A DNA stretch of 64,000 nt. Source: an uncultured Prevotella sp. GTDB lineage: Bacteria > Bacteroidota > Bacteroidia > Bacteroidales > Bacteroidaceae. The position numbers were made by a program, and so were the translations under genes. Shown here in pieces: positions 6,473 to 15,500 of this stretch. The stretch spans positions 18,088-82,087 of the forward strand of contig UQKO01000006.1 in NCBI GenBank assembly GCA_900541575.1, given 5' to 3'. How positions within the stretch are numbered: position 1 is the first letter of the stretch; every line of letters begins with the position of its first letter. The notes beneath the pieces are model-generated. The model was not told where the DNA came from, made no database searches, and saw nothing but the letters and a program-made list of their open reading frames with translations.

Positions 6473-8212
6473 TTATTTGTCAGCAACTTCTTCCATGCGT
6501 TTGAGTTGGAAACCTTCAAATTGCATGATGATTTTATGTAGCTCAGTACCTTGGCGCAGGGCCTCAACTCTTGGTGCTGCAGCGTAGCGGTTGATTTGGC
6601 TGACGGCCTCGTCCCACTGCTTTTGAACAAGTTCCTCGCTATCTCCCTTATGCAGCATCTTTAGCTCGATGATGTAGCTATGCTGGGTGGGGTAGTGAGT
6701 GAGGTTAGGCAGCAAAAAGAAGTCGCAATAGCCATGGTTCAGTTCCAGCTCGGGAGCGGTGTAGTAATAGTCGTTTAGGCTGAGATAGGCCATGAAGAAA
6801 CCTTGCAGATTGCGTTCTGCTTCAATGCCGTCGCGCACAGACGATATGTTGGCGTAAGCTTGTGCCATGCTGCTAAGAGCGGTGCGCCAATCGCCGTCGA
6901 ATGCCATATTGGTAAATTTGTCGATGAGGTTGTTAAGGCTCACACGACTCATTTGTTGGTATTCCTCTAACAAATAGCCATAGTATTGTTTGCGCACATT
7001 GTTGTTGGGAATGCCCAGCACAAGTTGCATGCCATGTGTGCCCTTAATGGTCAGCATGCCATAGTAGAAGAGCAGACTGGTAAAGGTGTCGGGATTGGTC
7101 AGTGCACGGGCGGGGAAAGACTCTTCGAGCGAGGTGATTACCTGCCCCGTTTCGGCAATGCTTTTAATAACCCCCTTGCGGTTGCCGTCCAACTTGTCAA
7201 AACGTAGCAACTTGTTCATCTTGTTATAGTCCGTTTTGGTATTGGGGTCAATCATTTGTTTGGGCGCACAGCCATAGCTCATGTAGTTGCGCAAGTAATA
7301 AAGCACCATGTCGCAATTGAATACGCGGTTTTTGTTTTTTAGTGATTCTTCCGAGAAACAATATCCGTCGTACCATGGCTTCATGTCATTGATGACCTCC
7401 TCTACGTCAAAATCAGCAGGAAGTTCGCCCTGCTCTTTGTAGTAGTCGAACATGATGCGTACATCGTCGGTGGTAAAGCCGAGAATATCGTTAAACTCAG
7501 ACTTCATGGTAATGTTCCAGCCAATGTTGAAGCCACTTGTCACATCGTCCAAAGTAACGGGGCTGACGCCAGTCATGAATATGCGTTCAAAGTTCCCTTT
7601 AAACCTCTTGAATGTGTCGCGGTAGAAGCCGTCAGCGTGTGTGATAGCATGGTACACCGCTTCGCCTTGCTCGTTGAGTATGGTGTTAGTGAAATTGTCA
7701 TACTCATCGATGATAAGGTAGAGAGGTAGTTCGCGGCGTTTCGATTCGTTGGTTATTTCGTTGAGTTTGGCACTTGCATCGGCGAGGCTGTCAATTTTTT
7801 GAACAAAACCTTCGGGGTAAAGTCTTTCATAGTCGCGCACAAAGCCATTGAGTTGCGTGCCACAATAGGCGTTAAACTTTTCTTCTACTTGATCGATGCT
7901 GCCGCCCACTTGTGAGAAGTCTAAATATAGTACAAGGTATTTGCCCTGCAGGCTTGTGGGGTTCTTGCCAATCCATAAGTCACCGAAGAGTTGTTCAAAT
8001 TTGTCCTTCTTATTGCAATCATAATAGGCATGCAGCATATTGATGAGCAGACTTTTGCCAAATCGGCGTGGACGCGTAAAGAATATGTTGCGTGCCTCAG
8101 CCTCAATCATGGGCAAGTACATGGTCTTGTCCACGTAATAGAGATTGTCTCTTCTGATCGACTCAAAGTCGGCAACTCCATAGGGTACTTGTTTGGTATT
8201 GGGATTCTTCAT
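6473..8212 (-). CDS. AAA-ATPase-like protein with PD-(D/E)XK nuclease domain
   Basis: About 579 aa from the ATG at 8212 (MKNPNTKQVPYGVADFESIR). It has the AAA-ATPase_like N-terminus (YYVDKTMYLPMIE) and a P-loop in the FTRPRRFGKSLLINML segment. A Walker-B-like LYLIIDEYDNF follows, and the C-terminal PDDEXK_9-type segment is GYCDFFLLPN...YIIELK. These proteins are abundant, often multicopy, in Bacteroidetes; a mobile-element or conflict role is suspected but unproven. It lies 25 bp upstream of the DGR target gene on the same strand, so read-through is likely, but the family is too common to call it part of the DGR. Confidence 0.85.
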   Translation of the reverse strand: MKNPNTKQVPYGVADFESIRRDNLYYVDKTMYLPMIEAEARNIFFTRPRRFGKSLLINMLHAYYDCNKKDKFEQLFGDLWIGKNPTSLQGKYLVLYLDFSQVGGSIDQVEEKFNAYCGTQLNGFVRDYERLYPEGFVQKIDSLADASAKLNEITNESKRRELPLYLIIDEYDNFTNTILNEQGEAVYHAITHADGFYRDTFKRFKGNFERIFMTGVSPVTLDDVTSGFNIGWNITMKSEFNDILGFTTDDVRIMFDYYKEQGELPADFDVEEVINDMKPWYDGYCFSEESLKNKNRVFNCDMVLYYLRNYMSYGCAPKQMIDPNTKTDYNKMNKLLRFDKLDGNRKGVIKSIAETGQVITSLEESFPARALTNPDTFTSLLFYYGMLTIKGTHGMQLVLGIPNNNVRKQYYGYLLEEYQQMSRVSLNNLIDKFTNMAFDGDWRTALSSMAQAYANISSVRDGIEAERNLQGFFMAYLSLNDYYYTAPELELNHGYCDFFLLPNLTHYPTQHSYIIELKMLHKGDSEELVQKQWDEAVSQINRYAAAPRVEALRQGTELHKIIMQFEGFQLKRMEEVADK

Positions 8213-8300
8213 GCTTGTGCTATATATAATATGTGTGTTCTGTAAACTTGAGCTATTTCTTGCACCTAAATAGTCACTTGATGTGTATTTTAAATGCATA

Positions 8301-8348
8301 AGGGATGATTCTTATAAATCTGAAGCAGGTATTATAAGAATCACCCCT
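8301..8348 (-). terminator. Inverted repeat between the coiled-coil lipoprotein and the ATPase gene
   Basis: GATTCTTATAA pairs with TTATAAGAATC around a 14-nt loop, with further G/C pairs outside. It sits just after the lipoprotein stop codon and lacks a clean T-run, so terminator function is likely but not certain. Confidence 0.5.
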
Positions 8349-8369
8349 TAAGCTATTTGCAAAGCGACT

Positions 8370-9254
8370 TTACTTGCTCATTGATACACTGCCCGAGCCA
8401 ATCATTTGACCGTCGGCGAAGATGTAGGCTGAATAGTTGCCACCGCCGAGGAACTCGTTGACTGGCACGTAGACTGTAACTCGTATTTCCTGTCCAGAAT
8501 ATTCCACTGTCTTCGCGGCAGAATAGCCGATGGAGCGGTTTTCGTAGTGGAAACTGCCCGATTGGCTCACCACTTGCTGTCCGGGCTTGAGCAGACGCAC
8601 GTAGACGGTGCGATTGCCAGCCGAGGCGGTGACGTTGCGTGTGATGGTAAAACTGATAGCAAAGCGAGTGATGTCCTTGCTTCTCTTGGCATGTTTGCCA
8701 TTCTTCTTAAGCGGACTTACGCTTACGCCTGTGGCATTAAGTTGTGCGGCAATGGCTACTTTCTCGTTGAGATGGGTATTCTCTGCCTGAATGTTGGAGT
8801 TCTCTTGACGTGTACGTTCTGCTTCGGCACGCGCCATGTCGCGTTCTCCCACAAGTGTATGGTTTATTTGTTGAAGGGAGTCGACTTGACGGATGTAGTC
8901 GCGAAGTACGGCACGCACGGTGGCAAGTTCTCGCTTGAGGCGGAGAATCTCTGCCGAACTGCTCGCTTTTGTCTTTTGGAGTTCTCGTAGCAAGGATTCG
9001 GCACGTTCTTGTTCGCGATTGAGGCGGTTGACTAGGGAATCGTCTTTGATTCCTTTCTTTAATTCGCCATATTGGCTAGCAAACTCGGCATATTGGTTTT
9101 CCATTTCTTTCTTGTCGAGTTCGGCAAGTTGGCGAAGTTCTGCCAATTCCTTTTCTTTATCTTCAAGTTTTTTCTTGTCGCCATTGCAGGCCACGAGAAG
9201 TCCGGCTGTGGCTAGCACCATGCCTGCGAGGGAAAGGTGGGTGAATTTACGCAT
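8370..9254 (-). CDS. Coiled-coil lipoprotein of unknown function
   Basis: A 294-aa protein with a lipoprotein signal (MRKFTHLSLAGMVLATAGLLVAC, lipid Cys at 23). A long charged coiled coil follows (about 27-175), rich in Lys/Glu/Leu heptads such as KKLEDKEKELAELRQL. The C-terminal part, about 110 residues, looks beta-rich (RFAISFTITRNVTASAGNRT...), perhaps a small beta-sandwich. It is probably an outer-membrane-anchored periplasmic spacer or structural lipoprotein. I recognise no named family. Confidence 0.8.
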   Translation of the reverse strand: MRKFTHLSLAGMVLATAGLLVACNGDKKKLEDKEKELAELRQLAELDKKEMENQYAEFASQYGELKKGIKDDSLVNRLNREQERAESLLRELQKTKASSSAEILRLKRELATVRAVLRDYIRQVDSLQQINHTLVGERDMARAEAERTRQENSNIQAENTHLNEKVAIAAQLNATGVSVSPLKKNGKHAKRSKDITRFAISFTITRNVTASAGNRTVYVRLLKPGQQVVSQSGSFHYENRSIGYSAAKTVEYSGQEIRVTVYVPVNEFLGGGNYSAYIFADGQMIGSGSVSMSK

Positions 9255-9306
9255 GAAGTCGGTGGGGAGGTTTGTTTATAGAAAATGTATATATAATTGA
9301 GTAACG

Positions 9307-9389
9307 GGTTAACAGGGTAACGGGTAGATTCGTGCATCTTTTTAGACGTAACTTACCTGTTAGCTTGTCAACCCGTTATCTTGTTAACC
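9307..9389 (-). terminator. Imperfect inverted repeat after ilvE
   Basis: GGTTAACAGGGTAACGGG (9308-9325) pairs with CCCGTTATCTTGTTAACC (9372-9389) at 16 of 18 positions; a third related GTTAGC/GTCAAC copy lies inside. On the minus strand the first arm begins 9 bases after the ilvE stop. Confidence 0.5.
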
Positions 9390-9398
9390 GAAAAAAGG

Positions 9399-10418
9399 TT
9401 ATTCAATCACAGTGGTCCATCCATGTACATCGGGCTCAGTACCATATTGAATAGCGCGAAGATGTGTGTAAAGTTTTTCGCTCCATGGACCGGGTTTGCC
9501 ATCCTTTGAGATGACGTAGCTTTTATGGTTCTCTAAATCGTCGATTTTGCGGATAGGGCTAATCACGGCAGCTGTGCCGCAAGCACCAGCTTCTTCGAAC
9601 GTAGAGAGTTCTTCTTCGGGGATGGGGCGCACTTCTACTTCCATGCCCAAGTCTTTGGCAAGCTGCTGCAGACTGCGGTTGGTGATGGAAGGAAGAATTG
9701 ACGATGACTTCGGCGTGATGTATTTGCCATCCTTGATACCGAAGAAGTTGGCAGCGCCGCATTCGTCGATGTACTTTTTCTCCTTTGCATCCAAGTAGAA
9801 TTCTGAAGCGTATCCTGCATCGTGAGCCATCTTGTTGGCAGCAAGGCTTGCGGCATAGTTGCCGCCCACCTTATAGCGGCCGGTGCCCAGAGGAGCTGCA
9901 CGATCGTATTCGCGAATAATCACGTAATCGTTGGTGGCGAAACCTCCCTTAAAGTAGGGACCTACGGGGGATACGAAAATCATAAATAAGTATTCATCGG
10001 CAGGATGAACGCCCACCTGTGCACCCGTACCAATCAAGAGCGGACGGATATAGAGTGAAGCTCCGCTCTCGTAGGGAGGGACAAAGCGTTCGTTGAGCTT
10101 TACTACTTTTTTCACCATATCCTCAAATAGTTCGGTGGGAAGTTCGGGCATAAGAATGCCGCGGCAGGTGCTTTGGAGGCGTTCGGCATTGTCTTTAATG
10201 CGGAAAGCGCGAACTTTGCCATCAGGACAGCGGAAAGCTTTCATTCCTTCAAAGGCTTCTTGACCATAGTGAAGGGCAGTGGCGGCCATGTGTATGTTGA
10301 TAATGTCGGACGAGGAAACTTCGATCTCGCCCCACTTTCCGTTGCGGTAGTAGCAGCGTACGTTGTAGTCGGTGGGCATGTAACCAAACTTGAGGTTGGC
10401 CCAGTCAATGTTCTCCAT
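9399..10418 (-). CDS. ilvE: Branched-chain amino acid aminotransferase
   Basis: A class IV PLP-dependent aminotransferase interconverting leucine, isoleucine and valine with their 2-oxo acids using glutamate/2-oxoglutarate. I chose the ATG at 10418 (MENIDWANLKFGYMPTDYNV), giving 339 aa as usual for the family; the frame extends 21 codons further but across the promoter. Visible features are FEGMKAFRCPDGKVRAFRI, the PLP-lysine region GTGRYKVGGNYAASL, and the C-terminal EAGACGTAAVISPI. It appears to be a single-gene unit with its own promoter and a terminator-like repeat. Confidence 0.93.
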   Translation of the reverse strand: MENIDWANLKFGYMPTDYNVRCYYRNGKWGEIEVSSSDIINIHMAATALHYGQEAFEGMKAFRCPDGKVRAFRIKDNAERLQSTCRGILMPELPTELFEDMVKKVVKLNERFVPPYESGASLYIRPLLIGTGAQVGVHPADEYLFMIFVSPVGPYFKGGFATNDYVIIREYDRAAPLGTGRYKVGGNYAASLAANKMAHDAGYASEFYLDAKEKKYIDECGAANFFGIKDGKYITPKSSSILPSITNRSLQQLAKDLGMEVEVRPIPEEELSTFEEAGACGTAAVISPIRKIDDLENHKSYVISKDGKPGPWSEKLYTHLRAIQYGTEPDVHGWTTVIE

Positions 10419-10457
10419 AATCGTGATGTTATGTGTTTGTTGTGTTGTGATTTTGCC

Positions 10458-10465
10458 CACAAATT
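10458..10465 (-). promoter_or_regulatory. Putative ilvE promoter
   Basis: Minus-strand -7 element TAAATTTG 40 bp upstream of the chosen ilvE start. No good -33 element is visible. Its position supports the shorter start. Confidence 0.45.
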
Positions 10466-10904
10466 TAAACATTATATTCATAGGGTGTATGCTTAAATGT
10501 AGGTTTTCTGCTTTTACGTCGTTTTATTTCCTTGCATATTCTCGCGCATTTCGTTTATTTTGCCTTGACTTGTTTTTACCTTGCACAATATTTTTGTATT
10601 CTGCTTATTTTCAGAGTGTTGTATTGTGTAGGTCGGTCTTCTCCTCGTTGTTAGCGTCTTATTTCCGTTTACACTATATGGTAGAATCTCTCCACCATGG
10701 CATTCCGATTTTTTATTGAATGAGGAAAGTCGTGGTAACAAAAGAGTAAGCAGTGTGTAGGCAAAATGTGTTTGCCTATACGCCCGTGATATTTTGTATC
10801 TCAACGTATTGTGAATGAAAGTGATGCTGGTGTAGGGATTTTTTGTGAAATGGTCTCATGCGCGCGTACGCGTATATATAATGTGTAATGCTATATAACG
10901 AAAA
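10466..10904. other. Intergenic stretch, no gene recognised
   Basis: Short open frames here lack codon structure or start signals. A 22-bp alternating purine-pyrimidine run (about 10859-10880, CGCGCGTACGCG followed by TATATA) is the only distinctive feature. Confidence 0.5.
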
Positions 10905-10948
10905 TAAGAAGTGGGGACGAAGCGTCTTTCTTCGTCTCCACTCCTTAT
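10905..10948 (-). terminator. asnA terminator
   Basis: Stem GAGTGGAGACGAAG / CTTCGTCCCCACTTC (one G-U pair) with a 7-nt loop, then TTATTTTCGTT on the minus strand, about 50 bp past the asnA stop. Confidence 0.75.
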
Positions 10949-10998
10949 GATAGTCTTTGTTAGTAGATTTATATTTCAGAAATAAAATAGGGCTATCC

Positions 10999-12036
10999 TT
11001 AAATCAATGGCATTCCCCATTCACGGCATTCCTTGCGCATTTCTTCTGGCCAAATGCTTGCTTGGATTTCGCCGATGTGAGCTTTGTGAAGCAGCACCAT
11101 GCACAGACGGCTCTGGCCAATGCCGCCACCGATAGAGAGGGGAAGTTCTCCACTGAGTAAGCGCTGGTGGAAATAGAGCGATTCGCGTTGCTGCTGACCT
11201 TCTATTTCAAGTTGACGGAGTAAGGCTTCGCGGTCAACGCGGATACCCATTGAAGATAGTTCGAAAGAACGGCCGAGCACGGGATACCAAATGAGAATAT
11301 CTCCATTCAATCCTTCAAGACCATTTTCTGCCATGGTCGACCAATCGTCGTAGTCAGGTGCACGGCCATCGTGCTTCTTGCCATCGCCAAGTTTTCCACC
11401 AATTCCTATTACAAAAACAGCACCATATTTGCGACAAATTTCGTCTTCGCGCTCTTTCGGTGTGAGGTCGGGATACATCTGGCGAAGTTCTTCGCTATGG
11501 ATGAAGTGAATCTTTTCGGGTAGGAAAGATTGGATAGAATCGTACGTTTCACATACGAGATATTCTGTGCGTCGGATGGCTGCATAGATACGTTCCACCA
11601 CGTTGGTGAGGAAAGCGAGCGTACGATTTTCCTTTCTGATTACGGCTTCCCAGTCCCACTGGTCTACGTAGAGTGAGTGCAGATTGTCAAGCTCTTCATC
11701 GGCACGAATTGCATTCATGTCAGTGTAGATACCGTGGCCTTCGGGAATATGATAGTCAGCAAGGGTGAGTCTCTTCCATTTGGCCAATGAGTGTACCACC
11801 TCGGCCTTTTGATCACCAAGGTCTTTAATGGGGAACGTTACGGGGCGTTCCACTCCATTGAGGTCGTCGTTGATACCGAGACCTTGCAGCACAAAGAGCG
11901 GAGCGGTGACACGACGCAGACGAAGCTCAGTGGCTAGGTTTTGCTGGAAAAAGTCTTTTATGAGTTTGATGCCTTGCTCGGTCTTGTGCATATCGAGAAG
12001 GGCTTTATAGTTCTTAGGTCGTATGAGCTGACTCAT
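10999..12036 (-). CDS. asnA: Aspartate-ammonia ligase (asparagine synthetase A)
   Basis: A 345-aa class II aminoacyl-tRNA-synthetase-like enzyme making asparagine from aspartate, ammonia and ATP. The sequence is typical from MSQLIRPKNYKALLDMHKTE through VERPVTFPIKDLGDQKAEVV and VDQWDWEAVI to the C-terminal GGGIGQSRLCMVLLHKAHIG with the ATP-binding Arg. Length equals the family norm. It has its own promoter and terminator. Confidence 0.95.
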   Translation of the reverse strand: MSQLIRPKNYKALLDMHKTEQGIKLIKDFFQQNLATELRLRRVTAPLFVLQGLGINDDLNGVERPVTFPIKDLGDQKAEVVHSLAKWKRLTLADYHIPEGHGIYTDMNAIRADEELDNLHSLYVDQWDWEAVIRKENRTLAFLTNVVERIYAAIRRTEYLVCETYDSIQSFLPEKIHFIHSEELRQMYPDLTPKEREDEICRKYGAVFVIGIGGKLGDGKKHDGRAPDYDDWSTMAENGLEGLNGDILIWYPVLGRSFELSSMGIRVDREALLRQLEIEGQQQRESLYFHQRLLSGELPLSIGGGIGQSRLCMVLLHKAHIGEIQASIWPEEMRKECREWGMPLI

Positions 12037-12115
12037 TATTGTTGAATGGTGTGAATATGTTGTTTTTAGGGATAAGTTGTTGCTTTTCTTTGAGTGAGTG
12101 GCTGCTTAAGCAACG

Positions 12116-12123
12116 CAAAGGTA
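12116..12123 (-). promoter_or_regulatory. asnA promoter
   Basis: Minus-strand -7 element TACCTTTG 80 bp upstream of asnA, with a weak TTG -33 match near 12135. Confidence 0.5.
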
Positions 12124-12551
12124 GTGATTATTTGCCAATCGATAAAATTTTCAGAGAATAACTTACGTTTTGTATGGTGGTTAGGTATACATAATTTCAA
12201 AATGAAAACAAAATAGGGTATGGAAATAGGCTGATGATGTATTTGTTTACACTGAGGTTCATCGTATTACTGGCTCGTTTGAGGCTAGCGCACGAAATTT
12301 CATGCTTGATACATTCTTCCTTTATATTGATTGTAGTCACAGCTTTGGATATTTCCTCTATCTCTCAGTGTACGTATGTTTTTAAACATATAAATATCCT
12401 TTTGCATATACGGCCGAAACTTCTAATTTTGTCATTTGAAAACATTCAGGATGAAGCAGAACATTACATCGGTGTGTGGTGTCAAGTCATGTAGTCTATC
12501 CTCGTATGTTTTTTCTAGTTTGAAATATCTATTCTACACTCTTTTACACTA
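12124..12551. other. Intergenic region before the sialidase gene
   Basis: AT-rich. I see no convincing gene, RNA or operator. The short frame at 12234-12494 has neither a ribosome site nor a recognisable protein. A promoter for the sialidase must lie here but no clean TAnnTTTG was found. Confidence 0.4.
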
Positions 12552-15500
12552 ATGAAAAAGTATCTACTTCTAATTGCTACACTGCTCACATCGGCGATAG
12601 GAACATGGGCCGACAATACCCATCCTATTGATACTTACGTAGAGCCTCGTGTTAGCGGTGAGACTGCGCCTGCCGACGAGTGGAATGCGCTGAGCGATGG
12701 GTTGCATGCCACGTGGGCTAATCGTGATGAGCATTATCAACTGCTTCGGGTGCCGCAACTTGTCGAAAAATCAGAGGCTGAACTATCGGCTTGGAAAGGT
12801 GAACGCGCCAATATTGAGGCCGTACTTTTTAGTAAAACCAATCAGGGATCGCTGAGGGTGCGTTTCGTGGATAATAGCGGAAATGCAGTGAATTGGTGTT
12901 CGGCACGCTTTATTAACTACGTGATTACCGATGATTTTAAAGCCTGTGGCTCCAACAATATGAAGTCGGTACAATGGCTCTCTCCTGATGTGATAGATCA
13001 AGATAAAGCCCACGATGTGCCTGCTATGGAGACGCGTCCAGTGTGGTGCTCTATCGAGGTTCCACGCGATGCTGCTGCGGGCAAGCAATTGGTGAAGTTA
13101 CAGGTGCTGAATGATAAAGATGCAGTGGTAAAAACGCTCAATCTCACCATCAACGTGTTGAACCGCACATTGCCCACAGTAGATAAACAGAAATTCCATC
13201 TCGACCTTTGGCAACAGCCCTATTCTGTAAGCCGCTACTATGGTGTGGAGCGTTGGAGCGATGCACATGTGGAAGCACTTCGCCCTTACTTGGAAGCGCT
13301 CGGAAAGGCAGGGCAGAAGGTGGTGAGCACCATCATGTTCTACGAACCTTGGGGAAATCAATCGCATGATAAATTCTCGGCCATGGTCACGACTACCAAG
13401 AAGGCTGATGGCACATGGAGCTACGATTATAGCATTTTCGATAAGTACGTTAACCTTTGTGCAGAATGCGGCATAAAGGAGCAAATCAACTGCTACTCAA
13501 TGGTTCCATGGGATAAGAAATTCCGCTATTTCGATGAAGCTACAGGCAAAGAAGTTGACCTCACGGCCGAGACATCTTCTGATGATTACAAGAATCTGTG
13601 GAAAAACTTCCTCGATGCCTTTAAAGCCCATCTTCTGGAGAAGGGGTGGTTTGAGAAAACTTGTATTGCCATGGACGAACGTGGAGAGGCCGATATGCTC
13701 AATGCTTACGCCATTGCCAAGGAAAAAGGCTTTAAAATGGCACTTGCTGGCAATTATCATCAGTCGCTCAGCCTTCGCTTAGACGACTATTGTGTAGCGC
13801 TCAACCAAGTGCAGAAGTTTGGTTCCTCACAACTCAAGTATCGTAAGGAACATGGTATGCCCACCACGCTCTACGTATCGTGTGCCGATGCCGAACCCAA
13901 TATATTCACGAATTCTCTGCCCGCTGAGGCGGCATTCCTCCCGCTCCACGCAGCGGCCAATGATTTAGATGGCTTCCTCCATTGGGCTTGGATTAATTGG
14001 AACGACAATCCTCTGACAGACTCTCGTTATCGCCTTTTCGGTAGTGGAGATACTTACTTCTATTATCCGGGCAACCGCTCTTCTGTACGCTTTGAGCGCC
14101 TTGTAGAAGGAATTCATCAGTATGAGAAGGTACAGATTCTCAAAGAAGAGTATAAGAACGATGCCAACAAGTCAAAGCAACTTAAGACTTTGCTCGATGA
14201 GTGCCAAGACTACATCGTCATGGGTGAGGAGTGTGCTGCCAAGGTGAATCGACTCGAGGACTTCCTTAATGGGAAAGAAGTGACTATGCCGGAACAAATC
14301 CCCTCGGGTTACTATAAAATTCAAGTAGACGACACCCACTATGCTAAAGCTGCAGCGAACCTCACAAAGTGGAATACGGAACTGAGTTCGCAGACCACGT
14401 TTGATATCTTTGAAGTATCGGGCGCATACGATGCTTTCACCATTAAATTGAAAGGACGTACGAACAACATCGGCGTTGATCCCGCAGGTACTTCACGCCT
14501 CTTTGTCGACCAAACAGCTCTCAGCAAGTACTCCATGACCAAGACCGACGATGGCAAGGTGATTCTGAAAAATGCTGGCAAATTTGTTTACGTAAGTAAT
14601 GGCACGTTTACGATGAACGACAAGCAATCTACGCCTCTCAAGTTCATCCTCGTTGAAGCAAAAGAAAATGCTGACGCTGCTGATCAGCTCGAGCGTACCA
14701 CCCTCTTTAGCACCCTTGCAGGTGGTATGGATATACCCCCTTATCGTATTCCAGGTATCACTCGTGGAAAGGATGGCCGTCTCATAGCCAGTGTTGCTCG
14801 CTTAGTCTCTGGCACCGACCCAGGTTTTGGTCAGGTGGATTGTGTTGTGAAGATTAGTGACGACAATGGGAAAACTTGGAGCCCGAAGGAAATAGATGTG
14901 GCCGTGGGCAATGCTTCGCTTATCAATAATAAGAAAACCCCTATGGAGGCCGCCTATGGAGATCCCGCTGTGGTGATGGATCGCGAACACAATGAGGCAT
15001 TGGTAATGGCAGTAGGTGGTTGTACTGTTTATACCAATGCAACTACGAATCGTCAAAACCCCAATATTATTGCTGCCATTCATAGCAAGGATGGTGGAGA
15101 AACTTGGGAAACTCCCGTGGAACAGACCGAGGCTATTTACGGACTTTTCGATAGCGGTAAGCCCATGGCTGCCGGGTTTATAGGTGGCGGAAAGTTGTTC
15201 CAGAGCCGCGTGGTAAAGGTGGGCGAGTACTATCGTCTCTATGCAGCTCTAGCAGCACGTCCTAATGGTAATCGTGTGATTTATTCCGATGATTTCGGTC
15301 GGACATGGAAAGCGCTCGGAGGAGCCTCTGCCACTCCCGTGGCAGAAGGTGACGAACCCAAATGCGAGGAATTGCCTGATGGCCGTGTGATTCTCACTAG
15401 TCGTACTGCAAGTGGACGATGGCTTAATATCTACACCTATTCTAATACGCGTACGGGTGAAGGTAAATGGGATAACATGGTGAAGGGTACCTTTAGTGGG

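Noticed and set aside
10514..10804. 96-codon minus-strand frame between ilvE and asnA
   Set aside because: No start signal and no family likeness; composition follows the AT-rich spacer.
12234..12494. 86-codon frame before the sialidase
   Set aside because: No start signal, no family likeness, atypical composition, and it lies in an AT-rich promoter region.
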